Shown one piece after another: positions 28,953 to 38,586 of a stretch of 64,000 nt of DNA; positions within the stretch are counted from its first letter, which is position 1, and the number at the start of each line of letters is the position of its first letter. The DNA is from Pseudobutyrivibrio sp. (lineage in GTDB: Bacteria; Bacillota; Clostridia; Lachnospirales; Lachnospiraceae). A program made the translations under genes and the position numbers. The DNA lies in contig NZ_JAFUSK010000023.1 in assembly GCF_017471675.1 (NCBI RefSeq), positions 1-64,000 on the forward strand, written 5' to 3'. Below the pieces are notes generated by a model that was not told the origin of the DNA, did not search any database, and saw only the letters and a program-made list of their open reading frames with translations.

Positions 28953-29846
28953 ATGTCAAAGAGATTATTATTTATAGTAAATCCCCGTTCAGGTAAGGGA
29001 CAAATAAAGGAACATCTTGCTGACATCCTAGACATTATGATTAAGGCAGGCTATCAGGTTAGTGTTCATGTTACACAATCTGGTGGTGATGCTACTACAC
29101 AGACAATTGAAAGAGCTAAGGAATTTGATAGAATCGTTTGCTCTGGTGGTGACGGCACCTTGGATGAGGTGGTTACTGGAATGATGCAGCTTGCTGTATC
29201 TGACAGAAAGCCTATAGGCTATATCCCAGCAGGCTCCACTAACGATTTTGGCAATTCCCTTGGTATAGATAAGAATATGTTGAATGCAGCGCGTATCAGT
29301 GTATCCGATAATCTATTTCCATGTGATATAGGAAACTTTAATTCGGATTCTTTTGTATATGTAGCTGCATTTGGTATTTTTACCGAAGTTTCTTATGCTA
29401 CACCACAGGATATGAAAAATGTTCTAGGACACGCAGCTTATATTATAGAGGGTGCTAAGCAACTGAGGGATATTCCTTCCTTCAGAATGCAGGTAGAATA
29501 CGATGGCAATGTTGTCTACGAAGAATTCATCTATGGAATGATTACCAACTCTAAATCAGTTGGTGGCTTCCAGGGAATCATCAGAGGAGATATTGGCCTA
29601 AACGATGGAGTGTTTGAAGCTACACTTATCAAGATGCCTAAAAACCCAATGGAGTTAAACGAAATATTAGGCTTCATGACAGGCATCATCCCTGATTCAG
29701 ACATGGTATATTCTTTCCAGACATCACAGATAAAACTTACCTGTAGCGAAGAAGTACCATGGACATTAGATGGCGAATTTGGAGGAAATCATAAGTCTGT
29801 AACCATCATAGATGAAAAGGGTGCCTTAGAAATTGCTATTGAATAG
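28953..29846 (+). CDS. Diacylglycerol/lipid kinase family protein
   Basis: A 297-residue LCB5/DagK-type kinase. The nucleotide-binding motif is VCSGGDGTLDEVV, preceded by FIVNPRSGKGQ and followed by IGYIPAGSTNDFGNSLGI. Likely phosphorylates diacylglycerol or a related lipid at the membrane. It follows the HPr-like gene by 17 nt with AGAGGA as a ribosome site. The exact substrate is not determinable. Confidence 0.9.
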   Translation: MSKRLLFIVNPRSGKGQIKEHLADILDIMIKAGYQVSVHVTQSGGDATTQTIERAKEFDRIVCSGGDGTLDEVVTGMMQLAVSDRKPIGYIPAGSTNDFGNSLGIDKNMLNAARISVSDNLFPCDIGNFNSDSFVYVAAFGIFTEVSYATPQDMKNVLGHAAYIIEGAKQLRDIPSFRMQVEYDGNVVYEEFIYGMITNSKSVGGFQGIIRGDIGLNDGVFEATLIKMPKNPMELNEILGFMTGIIPDSDMVYSFQTSQIKLTCSEEVPWTLDGEFGGNHKSVTIIDEKGALEIAIE

Positions 29847-29925
29847 AAATATTCATTATGGTAGAATTTCGGTTAGATAGGGTTCTAATTAAGAATCCAA
29901 ATACGCATATATGGAGGAATAATTT

Positions 29926-30789
29926 ATGTTAGTTTCTGCAAAAGAAATGCTTGATAAAGCAAAAGCAGGCCACTATGCAGTTGGTCAGTTTAACATTAAC
30001 AACCTTGAGTGGACAAAGGCCATTCTTCTTACAGCTCAGGAGCTTAACTCTCCTGTAATCCTTGGTGTATCTGAGGGTGCTGGTAAGTACATGACAGGCT
30101 TTGGCACAGTTGCTGCTATGGTTCGCGCTATGGATGAGGAACTTGGTATTACAGTTCCTGTAGCACTTCACCTTGATCACGGTACATACGAAGGATGCTA
30201 CAAGTGTATTAAGGCTGGTTTCACATCTATCATGTTTGATGGTTCACACTATCCATTCGAGGAGAACCTTGCTAAGTCTACAGAGCTTGTTAACGTAGCT
30301 CATGGTCTTGGTCTTTCTATCGAGTGTGAAGTTGGTTCAATCGGTGGTGAAGAAGATGGTGTCGTTGGTATGGGCGAGTGCGCTGATCCTAACGAGTGCA
30401 AGACAATCGCTGACCTTGGCGTAGATATGCTTGCTGCTGGTATTGGTAATATCCACGGTAAGTACCCAGAGAACTGGCAGGGTCTTTCATTTGAGACACT
30501 TGATGCTATTCAGCAGAAGACAGGTGCTATGCCACTCGTACTTCACGGTGGTACAGGTATCCCAGCTGATATGATTAAGAAAGCTATCGAGCTTGGTGTT
30601 TCAAAGATTAACGTTAATACAGAGTGCCAGCTTTCATTTGCTGACGCTACACGTAAGTACATTGAAGCAGGTAAGGATCTTGAAGGTAAGGGATTTGACC
30701 CACGTAAGCTTCTTGCTCCTGGTACAGATGCTATCAAGGCTACAGTTAAAGAAAAGATGGAACTTTTTGGTTCAGTTGGAAAGGCCTAA
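29926..30789 (+). CDS. fba: Class II fructose-bisphosphate aldolase
   Basis: A 287-residue zinc aldolase of glycolysis and gluconeogenesis. Zinc and catalytic motifs: ALHLDHGTYEGC, IECEVGSIGGEEDGVVG, GNIHGKYPENW and LHGGTGIPADM. Strong codon bias toward preferred codons suggests high expression. TGGAGG precedes the ATG. A terminator-like hairpin follows. Confidence 0.96.
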   Translation: MLVSAKEMLDKAKAGHYAVGQFNINNLEWTKAILLTAQELNSPVILGVSEGAGKYMTGFGTVAAMVRAMDEELGITVPVALHLDHGTYEGCYKCIKAGFTSIMFDGSHYPFEENLAKSTELVNVAHGLGLSIECEVGSIGGEEDGVVGMGECADPNECKTIADLGVDMLAAGIGNIHGKYPENWQGLSFETLDAIQQKTGAMPLVLHGGTGIPADMIKKAIELGVSKINVNTECQLSFADATRKYIEAGKDLEGKGFDPRKLLAPGTDAIKATVKEKMELFGSVGKA

Positions 30790-30824
30790 GCTGCATTGTC
30801 AGTTTAGCTTTTAGTTGAACTATT

Positions 30825-30866
30825 GAAAGACAATCGGTGGGGAATCTTGCTGATTGTCTTTCTTTA
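30825..30866 (+). terminator. Terminator-like hairpin after fba
   Basis: GAAAGACAATC (30825-30835) pairs perfectly with GATTGTCTTTC (30852-30862), loop 16 nt, then TTTATA. Read-through into glnN is possible. Confidence 0.7.
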
Positions 30867-30895
30867 TATATGTTATGGGAAAGGATACTTTATAC

Positions 30896-33016
30896 ATGGA
30901 AGAATATTTTAATGTGGCAGACATCTTTGGTGAGAACGTATTTAATGATAGCGTAATGCAGGAGCGCCTCCCAAAGAAGACTTATCAGAAACTGAAGCAG
31001 ACCATTCTTGCAGGAGAAGAGTTAGATTTAGAGACTGCTGATGTTATTGCACACGAGATGAAGGAGTGGGCTATTGAAAAGGGAGCAACCCACTACACAC
31101 ACTGGTTCCAGCCACTTACAGGAATTACTGCTGAAAAGCATGATTCATTTATTTCTGCACCTCTTCCAAGCGGAAAGGTGTTAATGAGCTTTTCAGGTAA
31201 AGAGCTTATAAAGGGCGAGCCAGATGCTTCTTCATTCCCTTCAGGCGGACTTAGAGCCACATTTGAGGCTAGAGGCTACACAGCTTGGGACCCTACTTCA
31301 CCTGCCTTTGTTAGACAGGATGCAGCAGGCGCAACACTATGCATTCCAACAGCCTTCTGTTCATACACCGGCGAAGCACTTGACCAGAAGACACCATTAC
31401 TTCGTTCAATGGAGGTTCTATCTGAGCAGGCACTTCGTTTACTTAGATTATTTGGAAATACCACTTCAAAGCGAGTAACACCTTCAGTCGGTGCAGAGCA
31501 GGAATACTTCCTGATTGACCGCGAAATGTATCTTGCCAGAAAAGATTTGATGTACACAGGACGCACATTATTTGGCGCTATGCCACCTAAGGGTCAGGAG
31601 ATGGATGACCATTACTTCGGTGCTATTCCAGAGCGTATTGAGGCCTATATGCGTGACGTAAACATAGAGCTTTGGAAGCTTGGTGTATCATCAAAGACAC
31701 AGCACAACGAGGTTGCACCAGCTCAGCACGAGCTTGCTCCAATCTACGCACAGTGCAACGTGGCAGTTGATCATAACCAGATTATTATGGAAACTCTTAG
31801 AAAGGTAGCTAACCGTCATGGTCTACAGTGCTTACTTCATGAGAAGCCATTTAACGGCGTTAATGGTTCTGGTAAGCATGATAACTGGTCACTTGTTACA
31901 GATGATGGAATCAACCTTTTTGAGCCAGGCAAATCACCACATGAGAACATTCAGTTCTTGCTGATTCTTTGCCTTGTGCTTAAGGCAGTAGACCGCCATG
32001 CAGACCTTCTTAGAGAATCTGCAGCAGATGTTGGTAACGACCAGCGTCTTGGAGGTAACGAAGCACCTCCAGTTATTATTTCTGTTTACCTTGGAGAACA
32101 GCTTCAGGATGTTTTAACACAGCTTATCTCTACAGGTACAGCTACCAAGTCTAAAAAGGGAGGAAAGCTTGAAACAGGTGTTAGAGCCCTTCCTGATTTT
32201 AGAAAAGATGCTACAGATAGAAACCGTACATCTCCATTTGCTTTCACTGGAAACAAGTTCGAATTCAGAATGGTTGGCTCACAGGATTCTGTTGGCGAAC
32301 CAAATGTAGTTCTTAATACAATTATGGCTGAGGCTCTTTGCGAGGCATGTGATGAGCTTGAGAAGGCTAAGGATTTTGATGGCGCAGTACATGATATGAT
32401 TAAGAAGCTTGCTACAGACCATCAGCGTATCGTATTCAATGGAAACGGCTACGGTGACGAATGGATTGAGGAAGCTAAGAGAAGAGGCTTACCTAGCATT
32501 AATTCATTTGTAGATGCTATTCCAGCTCTCACAACAGATGCTACAGTATCTATGTTTGAGAAGTTCAAGGTATTCTCAAAGGTAGAGCTTGAATCTCGTG
32601 CAGAGATTGAATATGAGCAGTATATCAAGTCTATCAACATTGAAGCTAGAACAATGATAGACATGGCTTCTAAGCAGATTATTCCAGCTGTAATCAGCTA
32701 TGCAACAGAGCTTGGCCTTTCTATCGGCACAATCACAGATGCGTGCCCTGAGGCCGATGTAAGCACTCAGAAGGAGCTTTTAATTAAGGTATCTAACTAT
32801 CTTAAGGAAACAAAGGAAGCTCTTGTAAATCTTAGAGAAACAAACGATAAGGCATACACTATGAAAGCCTCTAGCTGCGAGAAAGCTAACTACTATCACG
32901 ACGAAGTAGTCAAGGCCATGGACGCCCTTCGCGCCCCTGTAGATGCCCTGGAAATGATTGTAGACAAAGATTCTTGGCCAATGCCAAGCTACGGCGATAT
33001 GATATTTGAAGTTTAA
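30896..33016 (+). CDS. glnN: Glutamine synthetase type III
   Basis: A 706-residue GSIII making glutamine from glutamate, ammonia and ATP. The size (far above the 440-470 of type I) and motifs [47 protein letters not shown] and [11 protein letters not shown] define the type. I start at 30896 ([11 protein letters not shown]) with AAAGGA upstream; earlier ATGs lie in the preceding hairpin and lack a ribosome site. Confidence 0.96.
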   Translation: MEEYFNVADIFGENVFNDSVMQERLPKKTYQKLKQTILAGEELDLETADVIAHEMKEWAIEKGATHYTHWFQPLTGITAEKHDSFISAPLPSGKVLMSFSGKELIKGEPDASSFPSGGLRATFEARGYTAWDPTSPAFVRQDAAGATLCIPTAFCSYTGEALDQKTPLLRSMEVLSEQALRLLRLFGNTTSKRVTPSVGAEQEYFLIDREMYLARKDLMYTGRTLFGAMPPKGQEMDDHYFGAIPERIEAYMRDVNIELWKLGVSSKTQHNEVAPAQHELAPIYAQCNVAVDHNQIIMETLRKVANRHGLQCLLHEKPFNGVNGSGKHDNWSLVTDDGINLFEPGKSPHENIQFLLILCLVLKAVDRHADLLRESAADVGNDQRLGGNEAPPVIISVYLGEQLQDVLTQLISTGTATKSKKGGKLETGVRALPDFRKDATDRNRTSPFAFTGNKFEFRMVGSQDSVGEPNVVLNTIMAEALCEACDELEKAKDFDGAVHDMIKKLATDHQRIVFNGNGYGDEWIEEAKRRGLPSINSFVDAIPALTTDATVSMFEKFKVFSKVELESRAEIEYEQYIKSINIEARTMIDMASKQIIPAVISYATELGLSIGTITDACPEADVSTQKELLIKVSNYLKETKEALVNLRETNDKAYTMKASSCEKANYYHDEVVKAMDALRAPVDALEMIVDKDSWPMPSYGDMIFEV

Positions 33017-33077
33017 TAACAAGGAAGGCAGCACCCATTATGATTGCCTGCGGCAAAGAGGGTGCGCCGTGGCAAAC

Positions 33078-33106
33078 AAAAAAGAGCTCAATTTGAGCTC
33101 TTTTTT
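33078..33106. terminator. Bidirectional terminator between glnN and the PBP gene
   Basis: AAAAAAGAGCTCA (33078-33090), loop ATT, TGAGCTCTTTTTT (33094-33106). It works in both directions and also encodes the last residues and stop of the minus-strand PBP gene. The gap 33017-33077 also holds GCACCC/GGGTGC with an inner TTGCC/GGCAA stem and no gene. Confidence 0.9.
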
Positions 33107-35685
33107 ATATGCATATTATTCACCCCAACAACTTCAATCTTCCCTTCCCCTTCCGGCGCAACCTCGCCTCCGCCAATCTGGCCTGAGTTAGGAAGTGGCT
33201 CTCCAGGATGGAGTGGGCAATACTGTCCAAATGTGGCTGCATTAACTGAGAATGGTTCATCGGCAGAACCTGGTGCGCCATCTACTATAAATACTCCGCC
33301 ATAGTTAGGACAGGTAGAATTTGCAAACATGTGTGACTGTGTACATACATAACCTACATAGTGCTTGTCACAGGTTTCTGTAGGCTCTGTGCCCTTTTCA
33401 AAATATTCTGTATAAATCATTGAACCACGTGGGTCGTGGTCGCATGTACCAGGAATTGCAAGCTTTCCTGATTTTTTACAAACCTGAACAGCAACAATGT
33501 CATCAGGCATAGTAAAGTCTTTATAAGCAAGTCCTGAGTGAATTCTGCTCATTACAGCCTTCCATATTACCTTAGAGTATGTGGTGTAGCTTTGCGGTGT
33601 ATTATCGTCAAATCCACCCCAAATAACACCAGTATAATAAGGTGTAAATCCAGCAAAAACGGTATCCTTGTTCTTTGTAGTTGTACCGGATTTTCCGGCC
33701 ACAGCAACACCTTCAAAGTTAGCAGCAGTACCTGTTCCAGATGTCATAACATCCTTCATAGCGCTGGTAAGAAGCCATGCTGTAGTAGCCTTTAATACAC
33801 GCTTAGAAGCGTTTTCTCTGTTATCAAGGATTATGTTTCCCTGATGATCAACAACTGTTGTGTAGAAGATTGGCTTGTTGTATTCACCACCATTTGCGAT
33901 AGTAGCATAAGCAGCAGTCAAATCCAGGTTTGTAACACCCTGGGTAATACCACCCAGCGCAATGGCTGCGTTGTTATCCTTATCTGAAAGAGTAGTGATA
34001 CCTAAATCCTTAGCGTACTGATAGCCAAGGCTTGTACCAATATCCTGAATAACCTCGACAGTAACAACATTAATAGAATTAGTAATGGCTGTTCTTATGT
34101 TAGTCCAACCAAGATATTTGTTGTTGTAATTCTTAAGTGATGTGCCATCTGCGTAGGTAGTAGGCATATCGTTTTCTACAGAAGCAAGTGTCATACCACC
34201 TGCATCTAGTGCAGCTGCGTAGCAGGCAATAATCTTAAATGTAGAACCAGGCTGTCTGGTAATACCTGTAGCACGGTTAAGTGTTTTAGCAGCGGTCTTG
34301 TCGCCACGTCCACCTACCATTGCAACCACGTGTCCTGTGGTTTGGTCGATGATTGTCATTGCAGCCTGAGGCTGAAGTGTATATGTAACAGATTCGCCGG
34401 CAACCTCGTCGCCTTCCTCCATTACAGCAGCCTTGTATTCTTCAATGGCAGCGGCAGCTTCTTCCTCGCTATCATACTCCAGATTGCTTCTGGAGCTGCT
34501 GGCCTTAATATAATTAAGCATTGTAATATCGGAATAGTTAGCAGTTGTACCATCGGCCTTGTTAATGGTTAATCTATAAGAAAAAGAAACCTTTTCTATA
34601 TTGTTGTAGTTAGCAGTATTATTAATCTCTTCCTGAACGATATCCTGAATAGCAGAATCCTGTGTAGAATAGATTGATAAACCACCTGAATACAGAAGCG
34701 AATATGCCTCTGATTCTGTATATCCTAAGTTTTCCTGCAAATCAGTTACAATTTCATCTGTAAGAGCATCAACAAAGTATGATGTAGATGTTGTGGCAAG
34801 CTCGGTATTTAACACCTGTATTCTTTCGTAAACATCATCAGCTAGAGCTTCCTCATACTCAGATTCTGTGATGTAGCCCTGCTTTAGCATATCTCCAAGA
34901 ACCTTCTTGCGACGCTTCGCGTTATCCTCTGGATGAGTGATAGGATTATACTTTGAAGGATTCTGTGTAATACCAGCAATAACAGCACTTTCTGAAAGTG
35001 TCAAGTCAGAAACAGGCTTGTTGAAATATCTTTCGGCAGCTGCCTCAACACCTAAGGTGTTCTGTCCTAAGTTAATACTGTTAAGATAGTTTTCTAATAT
35101 AGTAGATTTAGGAACAATCTTTTCCAACTGAACAGCCAAGTACTGCTCTTGAATCTTTCTATTGATACTATCAAGCTTAGTGCGTTCAGATGTCCATGTG
35201 GTGAAATAGTTATTCTTTAATAACTGTTGCGTAAGTGTACTGGCACCCTGTGAAAAATGAAAGCCATTTAGAATACCAGTCATAGCGGCTCTTACAATAC
35301 CCTGTGGGTCGATGCCGTTATGTTCATAAAAACGAGAATCTTCGATTGCAACAAAAGCATGTTGTAAATCCTCTGGAATCTCTTCTAAAGTTACATAGGT
35401 TCTATTAGCACCTGTTGAAGCCAATGTTTCGATTTCATTTCCATCTGAATCGAAAACAGTACTCATATAACCAGTTGGTGAAATATCTATAGTAGAAACA
35501 TCCGGTAACTGGTCAATCAAGTTCTTTGCGTAGAGGTAAGCAATTATTCCGCCGGCAAGCACCACCGAAATGATGCAGATTAGAGATAGACGAATAATTG
35601 CAAGTCCTACGCTATGGCGTTTACGTCTCTTTCTCCCCGACAGCTTAGCGGATTGCTTAGCTGCATTTTCTTTTCCGTAATTCAT
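33088..35685 (-). CDS. Class A penicillin-binding protein (transglycosylase/transpeptidase)
   Basis: An 865-residue PBP1A-type enzyme that polymerises and cross-links peptidoglycan. After a basic cytosolic start (SGRKRRKRHS) comes one membrane anchor, then the glycosyltransferase domain (VAIEDSRFYEHNGIDPQGI, GASTLTQQLLKN, AKRRKKVLGDML), then the transpeptidase domain with active-site STFK (RQPGSTFKIIACY), SINVV (SxN) and KSGTT. The C-terminus has a small Cys/His-rich tail (CDHDPRGS, CDKHYVGYVC). I start at 35685 because GGAGG sits at 35695-35691; the upstream ATG at 35709 lacks one. Confidence 0.94.
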   Translation of the reverse strand: MNYGKENAAKQSAKLSGRKRRKRHSVGLAIIRLSLICIISVVLAGGIIAYLYAKNLIDQLPDVSTIDISPTGYMSTVFDSDGNEIETLASTGANRTYVTLEEIPEDLQHAFVAIEDSRFYEHNGIDPQGIVRAAMTGILNGFHFSQGASTLTQQLLKNNYFTTWTSERTKLDSINRKIQEQYLAVQLEKIVPKSTILENYLNSINLGQNTLGVEAAAERYFNKPVSDLTLSESAVIAGITQNPSKYNPITHPEDNAKRRKKVLGDMLKQGYITESEYEEALADDVYERIQVLNTELATTSTSYFVDALTDEIVTDLQENLGYTESEAYSLLYSGGLSIYSTQDSAIQDIVQEEINNTANYNNIEKVSFSYRLTINKADGTTANYSDITMLNYIKASSSRSNLEYDSEEEAAAAIEEYKAAVMEEGDEVAGESVTYTLQPQAAMTIIDQTTGHVVAMVGGRGDKTAAKTLNRATGITRQPGSTFKIIACYAAALDAGGMTLASVENDMPTTYADGTSLKNYNNKYLGWTNIRTAITNSINVVTVEVIQDIGTSLGYQYAKDLGITTLSDKDNNAAIALGGITQGVTNLDLTAAYATIANGGEYNKPIFYTTVVDHQGNIILDNRENASKRVLKATTAWLLTSAMKDVMTSGTGTAANFEGVAVAGKSGTTTKNKDTVFAGFTPYYTGVIWGGFDDNTPQSYTTYSKVIWKAVMSRIHSGLAYKDFTMPDDIVAVQVCKKSGKLAIPGTCDHDPRGSMIYTEYFEKGTEPTETCDKHYVGYVCTQSHMFANSTCPNYGGVFIVDGAPGSADEPFSVNAATFGQYCPLHPGEPLPNSGQIGGGEVAPEGEGKIEVVGVNNMHIKKSSN

Positions 35686-35707
35686 AATAACCTCCAATTT
35701 AGACTTC

Positions 35708-35740
35708 ATTATACCAAAATTATCAATTATAATAAACCTA
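35708..35740. promoter_or_regulatory. Divergent overlapping promoters of the PBP and YigZ genes
   Basis: Minus strand: extended -10 TGGTATAAT, with the hexamer at 35713-35708 and a poor -35 TTTATT 17 bp upstream, serving the PBP gene. Plus strand: TATAAT at 35728-35733, whose +1 (7 nt after the hexamer) falls on the A of the YigZ ATG at 35740. The two -10 boxes are only 14 bp apart on opposite strands, so polymerases should exclude each other. Confidence 0.7.
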
Positions 35741-36393
35741 TGGAAAATAAGAGCTTTAAAATTATTTATGAAGGTGGAGTAGGTGAGCTAGAAGAAAAGA
35801 AATCCAGATTTATCGCCCACATTTCCCCTGTGAAAACTGAACAGGAGGCAATCGATTACATTGCTTCTAAAAAGAAAGAATACTGGGACGCCAGACATAA
35901 CTGCGCAGCATTTGTAATAGGAGACAATAACGAGATAACCAGATGCAATGATGATGGTGAGCCTGCCGGTACTGCTGGAAGGCCTATGCTTGATGTACTC
36001 CTTAGAGAGAATATTCATAATTGCGTGGTTGTTGTTACCAGATACTTTGGTGGTGTGTTACTTGGGACAGGCGGATTAGTAAGAGCCTATCAGGGTGCAG
36101 TCATAGAAGGTCTTAAGGCATGCAATATAGTTGAGCCTAAGGAAGGCAGACCATGTGCCATTGCCACCGATTACAATGGCTATGGCAAGATAGAATATGT
36201 TTTAAGAGAAAGCAATCTTTCAATTTTGAACACAGATTTTGGTGCCGATGTGGTTATTTCTACAGTAGTACCTGTTGAAGATATAGATGCAATCACAAAA
36301 AAGATTGCAGACAAGACTGCTGGCACTGCAAATATCACTTGGGAAAACCCCGTAAAATACGGCATTATCGACGGTCAACTAATAAAATTTTAA
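35740..36393 (+). CDS. YigZ/IMPACT family protein
   Basis: A 217-residue protein of the UPF0029/IMPACT family. The family core is visible: ARHNCAAFVIGDNNEITRCNDDGEPAGTAG (in two blocks), VVVTRYFGGVLLGTGGLVRAYQGA. The eukaryotic relative IMPACT affects translation control; bacterial function is not settled. The start at 35740 (MENKSFKIIYEGG) has no Shine-Dalgarno sequence and lies at the predicted transcription start, so the mRNA is probably leaderless. A longer frame from 35614 would run antisense over the PBP gene and is rejected. Confidence 0.9.
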   Translation: MENKSFKIIYEGGVGELEEKKSRFIAHISPVKTEQEAIDYIASKKKEYWDARHNCAAFVIGDNNEITRCNDDGEPAGTAGRPMLDVLLRENIHNCVVVVTRYFGGVLLGTGGLVRAYQGAVIEGLKACNIVEPKEGRPCAIATDYNGYGKIEYVLRESNLSILNTDFGADVVISTVVPVEDIDAITKKIADKTAGTANITWENPVKYGIIDGQLIKF

Positions 36394-36421
36394 AAAAGTG
36401 AAAAAAATATGAAAAAAATGC

Positions 36422-36450
36422 TTGCGTTTTTTAAAAGTAGGCCTTATAAT
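36422..36450 (+). promoter_or_regulatory. Promoter of tRNA-Gln
   Basis: TTGCGT (36422-36427), 17-bp spacer, TATAAT (36445-36450). The predicted start is about 34 nt before the mature tRNA. Confidence 0.8.
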
Positions 36451-36490
36451 AACATTCGTTGACGCGGCAAAGCGGAAACGAAAAACACAT

Positions 36491-36562
36491 TGGCCCATCG
36501 CCAAATGGTAAGGCAACGGACTCTGACTCCGTCATTTCAAGGTTCGAATCCTTGTGGGCCAG
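36491..36562 (+). tRNA. tRNA-Gln (anticodon CTG)
   Basis: 72 nt. Acceptor TGGCCCA (36491-36497) pairs with TGGGCCA (36555-36561), discriminator G36562, no encoded CCA. The anticodon stem ACGGA/TCCGT encloses loop CTCTGAC, anticodon CTG reading CAG. T arm has GGTTCGAATCC. Own promoter and terminator. Confidence 0.95.
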
Positions 36563-36564
36563 CT

Positions 36565-36597
36565 AGACCTAAGCACTTCATTGCTTAGGTCTTTTTT
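36565..36597 (+). terminator. Terminator of tRNA-Gln
   Basis: AGACCTAAGC (36565-36574), 8-nt loop, GCTTAGGTCT (36583-36592), then TTTTT. Confidence 0.9.
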
Positions 36598-36627
36598 GTT
36601 ATAGTAATGTAGTATTAAGGAGATAGT

Positions 36628-37326
36628 ATGTACAAGTACAGTGACAGAGTCAGCTACAGCGAAGTAGACTCAAACCTCAATTTAACATATTTTGCATTGG
36701 TCAATTACATGCAGGATTGCAGCTGTTTCCATTCAGATGATGTGGGAGTTGGTGTTAATTATCTTAATCCTATTGATAGAGGTTGGTTCGTTACAAGCTA
36801 CGAGATACATATTAATCGTCTACCTAAATATCTGGAGAGAATCACAATAGCCACATATCCATATCAGGTTAGAGGCATGGTGGCCAGACGTGTGTACACA
36901 ATATGTGATGAAGCTGGTGAAGTTTTGATATACGCAGATTCCCTTTGGGTTCTTATGGATATCAAGAATTTGCGTCCTGCCAGAATCAACGAGCAGATTG
37001 CAGCAGCATATCCAGAGGATAAGGATAGACCTCAGTTTGATTTTAAACGTCCTAAGCTTCATTATAATGAAGAAGGACAGAAGGTAGGTTCATTTACAGT
37101 TACTGAGAATTACATCGATACCAATGGGCACATGAACAATTCCTTCTATATAGATGTTACACGTAGATTTTTACCAGAAGAGGGATTTTCTAGTATAGAT
37201 ATTAGCTATAAAAAAGCAGCTTTATTATTTGATGAATTAGATGTATATTTGGTAAAATTAAATTCAGGTTATCAGGTAGTCCTTAAGAAGGACGAAGAAG
37301 TATATACAATAGTGGAGTATAAATAA
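36628..37326 (+). CDS. Acyl-ACP thioesterase
   Basis: A 232-residue double hot-dog protein of the acyl-ACP thioesterase family (PF01643). It starts YSDRVSYSEVDSNLNLTYFALVNYMQDC and has the second hot-dog catalytic block NYIDTNGHMNNSFYIDVT, with the conserved Asn/His pair. It releases fatty acids from acyl carrier protein in the cytosol. AAGGAGA precedes the ATG; the stop overlaps the next ATG region by one base. Confidence 0.92.
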   Translation: MYKYSDRVSYSEVDSNLNLTYFALVNYMQDCSCFHSDDVGVGVNYLNPIDRGWFVTSYEIHINRLPKYLERITIATYPYQVRGMVARRVYTICDEAGEVLIYADSLWVLMDIKNLRPARINEQIAAAYPEDKDRPQFDFKRPKLHYNEEGQKVGSFTVTENYIDTNGHMNNSFYIDVTRRFLPEEGFSSIDISYKKAALLFDELDVYLVKLNSGYQVVLKKDEEVYTIVEYK

Positions 37327-38150
37327 TGAAATTAGGTGAAATTCAAAAGCTTAAAATACAAAAGAAGGTAGAGTTTGGCGTATACCTTACAGATGGTGAA
37401 GAGCGAGTATTGCTTCCTAAGAAGCAGGTTCCAGAAAACGCTGCCATCTCAGATGAGCTTAGTGTATTTGTATATAAGGATTCCAAGGATAGGCTTATAG
37501 CTACTACAACAGAACCTCTTCTTACACTTGGGCAGATGGGAGTTCTTACAGTTAGCCAGGTTAATAAGGTTGGTGCCTTTTTAGATTGGGGTCTTGAGAA
37601 GGATCTTCTGCTTCCATTTAAGGAGATGACTAAGCAGCCATCTGAAGGTGATGAAATCCTTGTCAGAGTTTATATCGATAAAAGTCAGAGATTGTGCGCC
37701 AGCATGAAGGGCATATATGATATGCTTTCCAAGAATCCACCATACCAGGTGGGGGATGAAGTAGAAGCTAGAATCTATGAGTTTGGACATGATTTTGGTA
37801 CCTTCGTAGCATTGGAGGATAAATATTCTGCAATGATACCTAGACATGAGGATGTTAGTAAGTTTAAAATTGGAGATGTCCTTATGGTAAGGATTACTGG
37901 TATCAAAGAAGATGGTAAATGTGATGTTACCATCAGAGATAAGGCATACATTCAGATGGAGGATGATGCCAAAGCAATCCTTGATTTAATTGATAGCTAT
38001 GCTGGAGTTTTGCCATTTTCAGAAAAGGCTTCTCCAGAGGTTATAAAAAGAGAAACTGGTCTCTCTAAGGCTGCATTTAAGCGTGCCATTGGAAGACTAT
38101 ACAAGGAACGTTTGATTACTCTTGACGAGGGTAAGATACGTAAGGCATGA
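37326..38150 (+). CDS. cvfB: S1-domain RNA-binding protein, CvfB family
   Basis: A 274-residue protein with tandem S1-like domains: QMGVLTVSQVNKVGAFLDWGLEKDLLLPFKEM is the clearest, and a third lies around GDVLMVRITGIKEDGKCDVTIRDKA. A C-terminal winged helix follows (SPEVIKRETGLSKAAFKRAIGRLYKERLI). CvfB affects virulence genes in staphylococci through RNA binding; its role here is inferred from family. Start overlaps the preceding stop (TAATG). Confidence 0.92.
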   Translation: MKLGEIQKLKIQKKVEFGVYLTDGEERVLLPKKQVPENAAISDELSVFVYKDSKDRLIATTTEPLLTLGQMGVLTVSQVNKVGAFLDWGLEKDLLLPFKEMTKQPSEGDEILVRVYIDKSQRLCASMKGIYDMLSKNPPYQVGDEVEARIYEFGHDFGTFVALEDKYSAMIPRHEDVSKFKIGDVLMVRITGIKEDGKCDVTIRDKAYIQMEDDAKAILDLIDSYAGVLPFSEKASPEVIKRETGLSKAAFKRAIGRLYKERLITLDEGKIRKA

Positions 38151-38194
38151 GAATAGCTAGTGAGTAACTGGCAAGCAAAAGGAGGATTAATGTA

Positions 38195-38569
38195 ATGAAA
38201 AATGTTATCTCAACCACATCAGCACCAGCCGCTATCGGCCCATATTCACAGGCAATCGAAGTTAACGGCATGGTTTACACATCTGGAATCATCCCAGTTG
38301 ATCCTGCTACAGGGGAAATCCCAACAGGTGCAGCAGCTCAGGCAGACCGTGTATTTAAGAGCATGAGCGCACTTTTAGAGGCAGCAGGCACATCAATGTC
38401 TAATGTTGTTAAGACAACAGTCTTTATCAAAAACATGAATGATTTTGCAGCTATTAACGAAGTTTATGCAAAGTATTTTCCTGAGCCATTCCCAGCACGC
38501 TCATGCATCGAGGTAGCTCGTATACCTAAGGATGTATTGCTTGAAGCTGAAGCAATAGCAATTAAGTAA
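38195..38569 (+). CDS. ridA: RidA family reactive intermediate deaminase
   Basis: A 124-residue protein, standard length, starting NVISTTSAPAAIGPYSQAI. The signature is PFPARSCIEVARIPKD with the conserved Arg (R in PARS) of active RidA enzymes. It hydrolyses enamine/imine intermediates from PLP enzymes such as threonine dehydratase. AAAGGAGG precedes the start. Confidence 0.95.
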   Translation: MKNVISTTSAPAAIGPYSQAIEVNGMVYTSGIIPVDPATGEIPTGAAAQADRVFKSMSALLEAAGTSMSNVVKTTVFIKNMNDFAAINEVYAKYFPEPFPARSCIEVARIPKDVLLEAEAIAIK

Positions 38570-38586
38570 TCTAGCGGAGAATAATA

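Noticed and set aside
35614-35739. N-terminal extension of the YigZ gene
   Set aside because: It runs antisense over the PBP start, has no ribosome site and does not match the family N-terminus.
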